From Aphanomyces cochlioides (Eukaryota; Oomycota; Saprolegniomycetes; Saprolegniales; Verrucalvaceae), in assembly GCA_019828595.1 (NCBI GenBank), contig JAHQRK010000016.1:1426001-1490000 (forward strand): DNA of 64,000 bases, given 5' to 3'. Shown in pieces: positions 1 to 12,083 of the stretch. A program made the position numbers and the translations under genes. The notes under the pieces were generated by a model. The model was not told where the DNA came from. It made no database searches and worked only from the letters and a program-made list of their open reading frames with translations. The first letter of the stretch is position 1, and each line of letters opens with the position of its first letter.

Positions 1-2873
1 CGATCAAAGCAAACAGCGACCAGTCCGTCAAGCAGTTGGTGTCAGGCAATCTTGTTGCTTCTTGGTTCAATAGAACAGTCAGTGCCTCCGAGTTTGTGTA
101 GAGGTCTGGGGCCCGATTTGAGAGGAATAAGTCAATCGTAGCAAGTGCAAAGAGGATGCGCTTGATCTCTGGTATGTCCGTGGTCAATTCTTCCAAGATT
201 TCTGACGGGTGAATCTTGTATTGAGCCATGAAGTTGACGTGATGTTTGTAGTTGTGAGGCTTGCCTTGAGCTTTTAACAAAGCCATCTTGCGCTCAATAG
301 TCTTGGTTGCAACAAGTGACTGAAACAAACTGAGGTCTTCATCTTGTGCGTACATAGCATGTGCAACGAGCTGAGGATCATCTCGCAAAATGCGTTGACA
401 TTCGGTGATACTGCCTTCGACTTTCTTGTCTCGAATGATCTTCTTCGCCAATTCGAGGTGGGCTGCAGCAGACTTGTTAAGTCGTTGTTTCTTCGCTTTG
501 CCTTTGGTCTTTTTCGGGCGTGGCGCACTTGAATCTTCCAATACAATTCGAGGCACTGCAAAGTCTTCAAACGAGAGTTCCACGTCGTCTTCTTCGAGGA
601 TATGAAAACGGTTGGATGTCGGCAGGGGATCCAAACGTGGGGACGAAGGCAAAGTACGTTTTGGAGCTGGTCCAGACCGGTAGCCCGTTACCAATTGAAG
701 GTCCAGCGAGTTCTTGGGCTGCTCACTTGGTGGAGCAAGAGCGGGCGATTCGTTGGTAGACATTTCCACATCTTCTTGTTGTTTGTCTTGTCCATTGTTG
801 TTAGGGGGATCGCTGTCACCAGACATATCGACATCAGAGCCATGAGAAGGAGCTGTTGGCTGTGGTTGTTCATCTTGACCATCTTCAGATGCCTCAGTTG
901 AGTCGGCCTTGCCTTCCGCATTTGTTCCAGGGTCTTGATCATGATCGTCTCCATCATGTTCAGGTTCTTTTTCTCCTGACGGAGGAGATTTTGCCGCTGC
1001 CTTGGCCGCTTTTGCCTTCGCTTTTTCAGCCTTGGCCTCTGCACGTCGTGAAACAATCGACGGAGGCAATGTCTTGTTCAGAGCAGCGATCTTGTGCTGA
1101 AACACGACGACAAAAGGCTGACCCGACGGATCCGTAATGGTGATTTCGCGTAGTGCGTCGCCGGATTTTGGCACCAGCACTGCAGGAGGCGCAGACGACT
1201 TGAAAATGACTCTCAAATGCGGCGACTTGATGTTCTGACCAGCAGTAGGGTTGAATGCTGCTATCACTGACTTGGTCAATGCAGCCATTTTCTTGACAAT
1301 TGCCTTGGCCATCGAAGGGTGACTGACCTTGTTGAACGTAACGTAGTAGTTGTTGCCATAACGCGAGTATTTGGGAACCAGGAAGTCTTTGCCACCAAGT
1401 CGAAACGTTGTGCCTCCCATTTCCACGCACGTAGACAAGTTGTAACTTGAGATCACAATGGTCTGTGGGTTCTTCTTGTGGATCAAAATGTTCGGAAATT
1501 TGGAGCCCCATAACGAACCAGGATTTTCCTTGACAAATTGATCGCAGATGACTTTTTCGGACCAGTCCTTGTAGGCTTCGCCCAACTTGACTGTGAGCTC
1601 GTACACTTGGGACTGGGGGGTGAGCAAAATATTTTCAATGAAGGCGTCCATGTCACCAGAGTCTTTGTAGAATGCGTCCGCCATGGCCTCGCATCGCGCA
1701 ATATCGTCATCGGCAATAGCATGAGCACCAGTGTTGCGATGTTTCGCGCCTTTGGGGGCATTGCCTTGCTTGGAATCTTTCTTGGACGAAGCTGAATCCT
1801 TGCCGGGAGTCTTTTGCGTCCATGGATTGGCCTTTTCAGCGTTTTGTTGCTCTTGATCGCCTTGTATTTTGTCTGCCGCGGTAGGAGGATCAACAGCGCC
1901 ATTTCCTTGAGCAACGGATTTGTCGACAATGTCTTGATTTGACTGGTCATTGTCATTGTTTGTCGATTGTTCCTCTTGAATAACTTCTCCAGGAGTATCA
2001 CACGACTTCGCTTGGCCGTTAATGTCGCCTGACCCATCAACCTCCGAGTGAATTTGAGTATTTCCCTCGTCGGTTAAGGCCTCGGTTTCAGTAGAATCCT
2101 TCCCCTCGGCGTCTCCAGAGACCATATCCACGTCCTCTTGAGATTTTTCTTCTTCCTCTCCCGTTCTAGGAGGCTCAGCACAGGGGGCGACGCGGTTGGT
2201 GGCTGCTGGCTCAGTCCCATTGGTCACGAGAAAGGCCGGGGCCAGACCCCCAGTGACAGGGGTAGAAGGGGAATCCATGCCATCCCCGCAGCACGGTGAC
2301 TGGGGTACACCATTGCTCCGGCGAGAACCCAAATCGGGATACCGCCCCCGCCCCTCCGAAGAGGCCCCTGGGGGGAAGTAGACAGAACCGCAGGGTGTGC
2401 CCATAGGGGGGGCCCTCGTAGCCTCTAGGGCTGGCATGGACCCCGTTTTCTCGCCGCCTTCACTGGGGATCGACTCCAATTGGAGTCCAGGGAAGCAGCC
2501 ACCACAGGCACAAGGCCCCAGTGGTTCGCCCTCCTGAGTGAGGGCTTCGCTAGACAAGTTAACGACAGTGGTCTGGGGGTCAACCACTGACCCACTGAGG
2601 TTGACCCCCCCTGGAACTCCGGCGAGTGGAGCACCAGGTGAAGCGCTGGGGGAGCGAGACGCAGATTGGTCTCCAGAGACGCTGTTGGGGTCGAACTCGA
2701 CCTCCACTTCGGCCCTAGGGTTAGGTGTAGAGACATTACTCACACCACTTCCGCCATCCTGATTGGACGACGAAAGTGGGTGAGGTGATACAATACCTGG
2801 AATGATGGTGACTCCGTGAGTGTTGGTCTCACGGAGCTCGGAACAGCTGTTGGCGTTGGACATTTTGAGCGCG
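1..2873 (-). CDS. LINE ORF1 protein of E1 (C-terminus beyond window)
   Basis: First ATG of the element lies at 2871-2873, 51 nt after the 5' end, and about 957 of the usual 1012 codons are present. ORF1 proteins of L1-type elements bind the element RNA and form the RNP with ORF2; that role is inferred from position. The N-terminal 380 residues are acidic and low in complexity. A folded-looking middle region follows (about 385-610, with the LWGSKFPN segment), then a Lys/Ala-rich stretch and a basic RPKKTKGKAKKQR segment. No CCHC zinc knuckle is visible. It shares an Ala variant (GEAYKDW instead of GEGYKDW) with E15 and E16. I saw no frameshift in the visible part. Confidence 0.85.
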
Positions 2874-2924
2874 GCGGCACTTGATAACTTCTTGACTTGA
2901 GGGGTACGAGGCAAATTCGGAAGT
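1..2924 (-). mobile_element. LINE copy E1, 5' part, runs off the left edge
   Basis: Minus-strand copy with a complete 5' terminus (reverse complement ACTTCCGAATTTGCC at 2910-2924). It covers the 5' leader and most of ORF1; the rest lies outside the window. The bases next to its 5' end, CGTCAACTTCATGG (2925-2938), are host ORF1 sequence of copy E2 and fit a 14-bp target-site duplication whose other copy would lie off-window. E1 is therefore younger than E2. Confidence 0.93.
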
Positions 2925-2925
2925 C

Positions 2926-3339
2926 GTCAACTTCATGGCTCAATACAAGATTCACCCGTCAGAAATCTTGGAAGAATTGACCACGGACATACCAGAGATC
3001 AAGCGCATCCTCTTTGCACTTGCTACGATTGACTTATTCCTCTCAAATCGGGCCCCAGACCTCTACACAAACTCGGAGGCACTGACTGTTCTATTGAACC
3101 AAGAAGCAACAAGATTGCCTGACACCAACTGCTTGACGGACTGGTCGCTGTTTGCTTTGATCGAAAACTTCAGCGACAATCTCGAGAAGTTCACTTTGCC
3201 GGCTCCCGTCTTGTCGGCCATCTCGATTCTCAAAAGCATCACCAACAATTACCACATCGACGAGCTCTGCAGCAAAGCTCACCACTCCATGAACGCCGAC
3301 GAAATTGATCCCCTCGATTTGGAGGACGATCAACTCTAA
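2926..3339 (+). pseudogene. LINE ORF1 C-terminal fragment of E2
   Basis: Encodes the last about 137 residues of ORF1 (from VNFMAQYKIHP to DLEDDQL, stop TAA at 3337-3339). The upstream part was separated by insertion of E1. One Ile replaces Met near the end (SAISILKS), which distinguishes this copy. A 78-nt spacer rich in pyrimidines separates it from the ORF2 ATG at 3418. Confidence 0.88.
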
Positions 3340-3417
3340 GGCTTCTATCCCCTGCTTCAATCCATTTCAACCTCCCCTCTGACCCCTCCATTCTACTCAT
3401 TTTCATCTGTACTCGTG

Positions 3418-4706
3418 ATGATTGACAACAACTTCTCCGATGTCCCAACTGAACTCGTGGACTGGGACCCACAAATCATCTCCCTCAACACCAATGGCTT
3501 CTCCAACAGTCATCGGTACATCCTCGACAAACTATCAAGTGTTCACGACGTTTCCTTTATCCAAGAAACCCGTTTCCGCACGCCAAGTCTCCACGACCGT
3601 GTTGCGTTCCATTGGCAACGCATCACAAACCACGAAGGCTCTTTGTTCTTTGAAGAGCCTATTTACCCTGAAGTATCCACGTCGCCAGCCACTGGAGGTC
3701 TGGCTACGTTGATACATCCTCACTCTCCTTTGAAGAACGCCACTCAAGTCCCTCATGACAACCCAGTGCTTCGTGGTCGTTATCTACAAGTGCGATGTAC
3801 TCTGGGTCCACTGACAGTCGTTCTCCACAATATCTATGCGCCGGCAGCCTTCCAACAACGAGCAAGTTACTTCGAAGAATTGCCACGCGACTTTCCTCCA
3901 CATGCGCTCCACATTGTTGGAGGAGATTTCAACTGCACTCTCAACAAAGATTTGGATTCGTTGAGACCCAGTACCTCCACCATGGCCGGCACCCTTCAAC
4001 TGGAACAATGGATGCACAGTTTGTCTCTGGTGGATCTGTTTCGCCGTCAAAACCCCGTGGCAAGAACCTTCACAAGTCCCACACTCACCAACCGACTCGA
4101 CTACATCTTTTGTTCGTCCACCTTGGCGGGTCTTCGTCATTGGAAGGCGACGCACATGCCACACGTTCCACAGGCTGATCACGTGGCTTGTCGTATCATC
4201 ACAAAGCGTCAAACATTGCGCCATGGCTCTGGATCATGGAAAGCTCCAACTTGGCTACTTCGTCTACCACGAGCGGCCGAGATTGTTCATGGATGTCTGG
4301 ATCGATTTTTGGACAAGTCTCCAACATTCCACAATATCTCCAAGGCCTACGACATGCTGGTCAATGATATCCGCTCCCAACTCAAAGAATTCCATTCTCA
4401 ACGATTGGAGAAACAACGTCTGCCGTTGAAGAAGTTAGCTGTGGAGATCGCTTCGCTTTTGCAAGTCCCCAACATGCGTCAAGATTCAGTGCTGGTGGAT
4501 CGAGTGCGAGACCTTCAAAAGCAAATTCACGAGCTGCAAGATCGAGACAAGCAGTTTCGTCAAGACCAGGCGTTCCAACTTCACTTGTACAAAGCAGAGC
4601 GCTCGTCCAAGTTCCACTTCATGTCCCCTGTCCCTACCCCCTTGAAGAAGACAGTCTTCAAAGAGTTGGTGGATGTCAATGGAAATGTTGTCTCCAATCA
4701 ACAAGG
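3418..4706 (+). pseudogene. LINE ORF2 N-terminal half of E2 (APE endonuclease), interrupted by E3
   Basis: Contains the apurinic/apyrimidinic-type endonuclease that nicks target DNA to prime reverse transcription. Visible motifs (ATG numbering): N24-T-N26, Q49-E50, NIYAP 138-142, GDFN 169-172, R226-L-D228-Y, and D254-H255, where the usual SDH reads ADH. About 150 residues of charged linker follow. The frame ends after NQQG where E3 inserted; the element junction supplies a TAA at 4708-4710. The rest of the gene resumes at 12084. I chose the ATG at 3418 over the in-frame GTG at 3415 because this is a eukaryotic-type element. Confidence 0.92.
4692..4706. repeat. Target-site duplication of E3, left copy
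   Basis: CTCCAATCAACAAGG, matched by 12084-12098 on the other side of E3. The preceding T also matches, because E3's outermost 5' base is T on this strand. The primer strand would end in GG-OH next to the E3 3' end. Confidence 0.95.
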
Positions 4707-4852
4707 TTAAATGAGTTGTATTAACCTTATTTTTGAGCAAAGGCCCTAATGACTTACTAATTTGCCTCGTACTGTATAAATAGAACTTGGAAAACAGAAT
4801 ATGGCAAAGTGGTCATTGAACAGGAGATGAAGTGAGTGAGCCGTTAGCTCAC
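4707..4852 (-). other. 3'UTR of E3
   Basis: About 146 nt after the ORF2 stop. In element sense it holds a stem-loop abutting the stop codon, a TATTTATA block, the 14-mer GTACGAGGCAAATT complementary to the 5' end, and the terminal GGTTAA-N10-TTAA. No poly(A) or simple-repeat tail is present. Confidence 0.85.
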
Positions 4853-7800
4853 TCATGAAACGACGCTGTCAGGAATGATGTGTTGACGTAACCAGTGGTC
4901 CGAAGATAGATGCTTGAGCACATTGAATACCTTGGTGTATCCCTTCTTGAGAGGGAGATCAACCAGGAGCTGTTGTAGATGTAGCTTGATCAAAGAGGCA
5001 GCATGAATGGCAACTTCCATCGGACTCTTCGCTGTGAGGTCGGGTCGAAAGGTGCGATCGGCACGTTGGAGCCATATTTGATAATACACGCAGGCTCGGA
5101 CAATCGGCCAGATCTTCAGATAGCCACGGATGTAGTATCCATCGGACGGCTTGGGCGTCTCGTAGAACATTTCCAGACACGTGGACGGAAAGGAACACTC
5201 GAGCAGTCGCTGGATTGTCTTGAAGGATACCAAACAGATTGACCATATCCACAAGAGAACAGGAAATGCTCGTACGTCTCATTGACACGACAGAAGACAC
5301 ACGTCGGCTTGGGGTCTTGGTACTGAAACAGATATTGCATGGCGTTGGCGCGGAGAAGGGTCTTGAAAATGAACTCTCCATATCGAGGGAGAATGTGGTC
5401 GGGTTGGAGGAAGGCGGCAAGTTGGGTAAGGCGCTTGGGGTCTTCGTAAAAGTTCGATGGCAGGTTGAGATGCTTGGTAGGAAGGATGGACGAGCTGACA
5501 GCTGGAGAAGCTCTGATCTTAGCCGATTTCGAAGTCGCAAGCGCCAACAAGATCGGACTCGAGTCAGGGTGTATCATCCAGTGCCATTCCATCCATTCAG
5601 AGCTTGGCGTCGGCAAGTGGAACACGGGAGCATCCTCTTCAGAAACAATCTCAAACAATCGTGATAACTTGGTCACCAAGATTGAGATCCATTGTTTCGT
5701 TGGAGGGACAAAATTGGCTTGGCGGCAGGCACGGTTGATTTTGTCGAACAAGATCGAAGCTGGCCAAACTCGCTGACACGGAGTCAACAAATGCGACAAC
5801 TTCGTGATGTGAAGCGACGCCAATACATTGGCTTGGTCTTGCGTCGATGTAGAGCACTGATCGTATAGGTCTTCGAGTCCAGGCAGATACGAGTTGTGCC
5901 AAAGGGGAACATCCAAAGATGAGATGTGATTTGGACAGCCGTACGGAGTCCAGCGAGATTCAAACCAGCTACTCAATAAGGCTTTCCACATTGGAGTGAT
6001 ATTGGGATTCTTGTACAGTTGTCTGATGAATGCAGAAGAGCCATTTGCCAAGAGGAGATCGGGGGGAACCCCATGGATGAAAAGCCTTCTCGAGGAGAGT
6101 ATAGCCCGGCGTAATCCAGGCGGACATGGCAGACTTGCGGGGTGGGGTGGTGATGGCTTGAATGCATCTGATCATGACAGAGCGGTTGTGTTGTTGCCAT
6201 AAAGCAAGTGCATGGTGCAGGCCTAAGCCACCGGACTTCTTCGGCATGAATAGGATCTCCTTTTTGATCAAACGGAGGCCATGGACAGAGGAGGATGGGT
6301 TGATTTCTTCACCATGCATAAATTGAAGCATGGCCTTGTCGATCTTTTTGGCCAGGTCTTTGTCGGCAGGGACAAAAGCCAGTTGGTACCATAACACAGG
6401 CAGACATATGCTGTGCAGGATAGTGACTTTTCCGGCCATGGTTCGAGCCTTGTAGAGCCACAAAGACAAGCGAGCCACAAACTTCTCAAACACGTAATTG
6501 AAACGTGCCAATGGAGAAAGATTGGGCGCAACCAAGATACCAAGAGCCTTCACGGGACTGTCGGAAGTAACTTGTAGTGAGGCAAGGTTCCCATTCAACT
6601 GGCTGTAGGTCAGAATTTGGGTCTTGTCTACGTTGAGTCGGAAACCAGACTTGTCGCAAAAGGTTTGAACCAATGCAAGCTGCCGGTGGAGGCACGTCTC
6701 ATTTGCCGCATAGAGTTGCGAGTCGTCGGCAAAGTAACTCCCAGTGTGGTAGCGATCCCCACACTTGATGCCATAGTTGGAGTGTTGCCGTAGGAGTTGG
6801 CACATCGGTTCCAAAGCGATCACAAACAGAAGTGGCGACAGTGGATCACCTTGCAACACACCGCGTGAGATGTGAACTGGCTTGGACAAGAAGCCGTTCA
6901 CCAAGATGCGAGACTTGCGGCCCGAGTACAGTACGCGAACCATGTCAACAAAGGTTTCGGGAAAGCCATAGTGACGGAGGACGCGGAGCAAGTACGCGTG
7001 GTCCACGCGATCAAAAGCTTTCTCAAAGTCAAGCAGTGCCACCATCGAGGACGGACTGTGTAGTTTGATGTGGTGCAGCATGTCATCCAGTCGTGCAATA
7101 TTGGTTTGGATATTGCTTCGACGGATAAAGCCTTGCTGGTCCGGGTGGATGATGTGTCGAATGTGGCGCTGGAGTCGATAAGCCAGAATACTCGTCAGGA
7201 TTTTCACATCCGTGTTGAGTAGGCTAATGGGCCGATAGTTCTTGGCCTGTGACTTGGGGCCTTTCTTGTGCAGCAACACCAGCGTACTGACAAGTTGCAT
7301 GGGAGTCAAGCGAGGGTGAGAATGGAGCTGGTGTGTGAATAGCTGCTCCAATACCAACGACCACTTGTGAGGTGCAAGTTTGAGGACTTCGAATGGCAGA
7401 GCGTTGGGACCTGGCGCTGAGTTCGAACTGCTGTGTCGAATAGCATGATAGAACTCGTTGGCGCGCAAGGGAGCCGACAGCTCTTTCTGGGCTTGCTCTG
7501 GCAGTTGCTTGTGTCGAGTCAATGGGGTCAGAAATGACGACACTTCGTCTCCAGATCGCTGCACCTCGGGAGCTGCAAACAAGTCCTTGTAGTAGTCGAC
7601 CAGGACGTCAGACATGCCTTGTTGATTGGAGACAACATTTCCATTGACATCCACCAACTCTTTGAAGACTGTCTTCTTCAAGGGGGTAGGGACAGGGGAC
7701 ATGAAGTGGAACTTGGACGAGCGCTCTGCTTTATACAAGTGAAGTTGGAACGCCTGGTCTTGACGAAACTGCTTGTCTCGATCTTGCAGCTCGTGAATTT

Positions 7801-8905
7801 GCTTTTGAAGGTCTCGCACTCGATCCACCAGCACTGAATCTTGACGCATGTTGGGGACTTGCAAAAGCGAAGCGATCTCGACAGCTAACTTCTTCAACGG
7901 CAGACGTTGTTTCTCCAATCGTTGAGAATGGAATTCTTTGAGTTGGGAGCGGATATCATTGACCAGCATGTCGTAGGCCATGGAGATATTGTGGAATGTT
8001 GGAGACTTGTCCAAAAATCGATCCAGACATCCATGAACAATCTCGGCCGCTCGTGGTAGACGAAGTAGCCAAGTTGGAGCTTTCCATGATCCAGAGCCAT
8101 GGCGCAATGTTTGACGCTTTGTGATGATACGACAAGCCACGTGATCAGCCTGTGGAACGTGTGGCATGTGCGTCGCCTTCCAATGACGAAGACCCGCCAA
8201 GGTGGACGAACAAAAGATGTAGTCGAGTCGGTTGGTGAGTGTGGGACTTGTGAAGGTTCTTGCCACGGGGTTTTGACGGCGAAACAGATCCACCAGAGAC
8301 AAACTGTGCATCCATTGTTCCAGTTGAAGGGTGCCGGCCATGGTGGAGGTACTGGGTCTCAACGAATCCAAATCTTTGTTGAGAGTGCAGTTGAAATCTC
8401 CTCCAACAATGTGGAGCGCATGTGGAGGAAAGTCGCGTGGCAATTCTTCGAAGTAACTTGCTCGTTGTTGGAAGGCTGCCGGCGCATAGATATTGTGGAG
8501 AACGACTGTCAGTGGACCCAGAGTACATCGCACTTGTAGATAACGACCACGAAGCACTGGGTTGTCATGAGGGACTTGAGTGGCGTTCTTCAAAGGAGAG
8601 TGAGGATGTATCAACGTAGCCAGACCTCCAGTGGCTGGCGACGTGGATACTTCAGGGTAAATAGGCTCTTCAAAGAACAAAGAGCCTTCGTGGTTTGTGA
8701 TGCGTTGCCAATGGAACGCAACACGGTCGTGGAGACATGGCGTGCGGAAACGGGTTTCTTGGATAAAGGAAACGTCGTGAACACTTGATAGTTTGTCGAG
8801 GATGTACCGATGACTGTTGGAGAAGCCATTGGTGTTGAGGGAGATGATTTGTGGGTCCCAGTCCACGAGTTCAGTTGGGACATCGGAGAAGTTGTTGTCA
8901 CTCAT
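4853..8905 (-). pseudogene. LINE ORF2 of E3 (endonuclease-reverse transcriptase), frameshifted twice
   Basis: Same 1351-codon protein as the intact ORF2 of E7. The endonuclease and all reverse transcriptase motifs are open from the ATG (8903-8905) down to about 6060. There a 2-bp loss (GATCTCGG to GATCGG) shifts the frame. A further 1-bp loss near 5227 (GAAGGATACC for GAAGGAATACC) shifts it again before the C-terminus. The net loss is 3 bp, so the normal stop is used, but the segment between, including the zinc motif, is out of frame. It would not make a complete ORF2. Confidence 0.92.
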
Positions 8906-8983
8906 CACGAGTACAGATGAAAATGAGTAGAATGGAGGGGTCAGAGGGGAGGTTGAAATGGATTGAAGCAGGGGATAGAAGCC

Positions 8984-11900
8984 TTAGAGTTGATCGTCCT
9001 CCAAATCGAGGGGATCAATTTCGTCGGCGTTCATGGAGTGGTGAGCTTTGCTGCAGAGCTCGTCGATGTGGTAATTGTTGGTGATGCTTTTGAGCATCGA
9101 GATGGCCGACAAGACGGGAGCCGGCAAAGTGAACTTCTCGAGATTGTCGCTGAAGTTTTCGATCAAAGCAAACAGCGACCAGTCCGTCAAGCAGTTGGTG
9201 TCAGGCAATCTTGTTGCTTCTTGGTTCAATAGAACAGTCAGTGCCTCCGAGTTTGTGTAGAGGTCTGGGGCCCGATTTGAGAGGAATAAGTCAATCGTAG
9301 CAAGTGCAAAGAGGATGCGCTTGATCTCTGGTATGTCCGTGGTCAATTCTTCCAAGATTTCTGACGGGTGAATCTTGTATTGAGCCATGAAGTTGACGTG
9401 ATGTTTGTAGTTGTGAGGCTTGCCTTGAGCTTTTAACAAAGCCATCTTGCGCTCAATAGTCTTGGTTGCAACAAGTGACTGAAACAAACTGAGGTCTTCA
9501 TCTTGTGCGTACATAGCATGTGCAACGAGCTGAGGATCATCTCGCAAAATGCGTTGACATTCGGTGATACTGCCTTCGACTTTCTTGTCTCGAATGATCT
9601 TCTTCGCCAATTCGAGGTGGGCTGCAGCAGACTTGTTAAGTCGTTGTTTCTTCGCTTTGCCTTTGGTCTTTTTCGGGCGTGGCGCACTTGAATCTTCCAA
9701 TACAATTCGAGGCACTGCAAAGTCTTCAAACGAGAGTTCCACGTCGTCTTCTTCGAGGATATGAAAACGGTTGGATGTCGGCAGGGGATCCAAACGTGGG
9801 GACGAAGGCAAAGTACGTTTTGGAGCTGGTCCAGACCGGTAGCCCGTTACCAATTGAAGGTCCAGCGAGTTCTTGGGCTGCTCACTTGGTGGAGCAAGAG
9901 CGGGCGATTCGTTGGTAGACATTTCCACATCTTCTTGTTGTTTGTCTTGTCCATTGTTGTTAGGGGGATCGCTGTCACCAGACATATCGACATCAGAGCC
10001 ATGAGAAGGAGCTGTTGGCTGTGGTTGTTCATCTTGACGATCTCCAGATGCCTCAGTTGAGTCGGCCTTGCCTTCCGCATTTGTTCCAGGGTCTTGATCA
10101 TGATCGTCTCCATCATGTTCAGGTTCTTTTTCTCCTGACGGAGGAGATTTTGCCGCTGCCTTGGCCGCTTTTGCCTTCGCTTTTTCAGCCTTGGCCTCTG
10201 CACGTCGTGAAACAATCGACGGAGGCAATGTCTTGTTCAGAGCAGCGATCTTGTGCTGAAACACGACGACAAAAGGCTGACCCGACGGATCCGTAATGGT
10301 GATTTCGCGTAGTGCGTCGCCGGATTTTGGCACCAACACTGCTGGAGGCGCAGGCGACTTGAAAATGACTCTCAAATGCGGCGACTTGATGTTCTGACCA
10401 GCAGTAGGGTTGAATGCTGCTATCACTGACTTGGTCAATGCAGCCATTTTCTTGACAATTGCCTTGGCCATCGAAGGGTGACTGACCTTGTTGAACGTAA
10501 CATAGTAGTTGTTGCCATAACGCGAGTACTTGGGAACCAGGAAGTCTTTGCCACCAAGTCGAAACGTTGTGCCTCCCATTTCCACGCACGTAGACAAGTT
10601 GTAACTTGAGATCACAATGGTCTGTGGGTTCTTCTTGTGGATCAAAATGTTCGGAAATTTGGAGCCCCATAACGAACCAGGATTTTCCTTGACAAATTGA
10701 TCGCAGATGACTTTTTCGGACCAGTCCTTGTGTAGCCTTCGCCCAACTTGACTGTGAGCTCGTACACTTGGGACTGGGGGTGAGCAAAATGTTTTCAATG
10801 AAGGCGTCCATGTCACCAGAGTCTTTGTAGAATGCGTCCGCCATGGCCTCGCATCGCGCAATATCGTCATCGGCAATAGCATGAGCACCAGTGTTGCGAT
10901 GTTTCGCGCCTTTGGGGGCATTGCCTTGCTTGGAATCTTTCTTGGACGAAGCTGAATCCTTGCCGGGAGTCTTTTGCGTCCATGGATTGGCCTTTTCAGC
11001 GTTTTGTTGCTCTTGATCGCCTTGTATTTTGTCTGCCGCGGTAGGAGGATCAACAGCGCCATTTCCTTGAGCAACGGATTTGTCGACAATGTCTTGATTT
11101 GACTGGTCATTGTCATTGTTTGTCGATTGTTCCTCTTGAATAACTTCTCCAGGAGTATCACACGACTTCGCTTGGCCGTTAATGTCGCCTGACCCATCAA
11201 CCTCCGAGTGAATTTGAGTATTTCCCTCGTGGTTAAGGCCTCGGTTTCAGTAGAATCCTTCCCCTCGGCGTCTCCAGAGACCATATCCACGTCCTCTTGA
11301 GATTTTTCTTCTTCCTCTCCCGTTCTAGGAGGCTCAGCACAGGGGGCGACGCGGTTGGTGGCTGCTGGCTCAGTCCCATTGGTCACGAGAAAGGCCGGGG
11401 CCAGACCCCCAGTGACAGGGGTAGAAGGGGAATCCATGCCATCCCCGCAGCACGGTGACTGGGGTACACCATTGCTCCGGCGAGAACCCAAATCGGGATA
11501 CCGCCCCCGCCCCTCCGAAGAGGCCCCTGGGGGGAAGTAGACAGAACCGCAGGGTGTGCCCATAGGGGGGGCCCTCGTAGCCTCTAGGGCTGGCATGGAC
11601 CCCGTTTTCTCGCCGCCTTCACTGGGGATCGACTCCAATTGGAGTCCAGGGAAGCAGCCACCACAGGCACAAGGCCCCAGTGGTTCGCCCTCCTGAGTGA
11701 GGGCTTCGCTAGACAAGTTAACGACAGTGGTCTGGGGGTCAACCACTGACCCACTGAGGTTGACCCCCCCTGGAACTCCGGCGAGTGGAGCACCAGGTGA
11801 AGCGCTGGGGGAGCGAGACGCAGATTGGTCTCCAGAGACGCTGTTGGGGTCGAACTCGACCTCCACTTCGGCCCTAGGGTTAGGTGTAGAGACATTACTC

Positions 11901-12022
11901 ACACCACTTCCGCCATCCTGATTGGACGACGAAAGTGGGTGAGGTGATACAATACCTGGAATGATGGTGACTCCGTGAGTGTTGGTCTCACGGAGCTCGG
12001 AACAGCTGTTGGCGTTGGACAT
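8984..12022 (-). pseudogene. LINE ORF1 of E3 with compensating frameshifts, still open end to end
   Basis: The ATG is at 12020-12022 and the stop at 8984-8986. Relative to intact ORF1 there is a 1-bp loss at about 11229 (CTCGTGGTT for CTCGTCGGTT), a 2-bp gain near 10732 and a 1-bp loss in a G run near 10779. The shifts sum to zero, so a frame of normal length stays open, but roughly 160 residues before the conserved middle domain are read in a wrong frame. Both flanking parts match other copies. Function is doubtful, so I call it an altered ORF1. Confidence 0.85.
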
Positions 12023-12083
12023 TTTGAGCGCGGCGGCACTTGATAACTTCTTGACTTGAGGGGTACGAGGCAAATTCGGAAGT

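Larger units (their letters stand above)
2925..4706 (+). mobile_element. LINE copy E2, segment 1 of 2 (host of E1 and E3)
   Basis: Plus-strand element interrupted on both sides by younger minus-strand copies: E1 at 2924/2925 and E3 at 4706/4707. It carries the ORF1 C-terminus, the spacer and ORF2 residues 1-430, and continues at 12084-15011. The missing 5' half should lie left of E1, off-window. E2 itself sits in E4, with its 3' junction at 15011/15012. Confidence 0.92.
4707..12083 (-). mobile_element. LINE copy E3, full length (7377 bp), inserted in E2 ORF2
   Basis: Complete minus-strand copy: 3' end TTAA at 4707, 3'UTR to 4852, ORF2, spacer, ORF1, and 5' terminus ACTTCCG at 12077-12083. 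It is flanked by a perfect 15-bp duplication of E2 ORF2 sequence. It splits E2 ORF2 between residues 430 and 431. E2 entered E4 at the identical ORF2 position in the opposite orientation. Both ORFs of E3 carry small indels. Confidence 0.96.
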
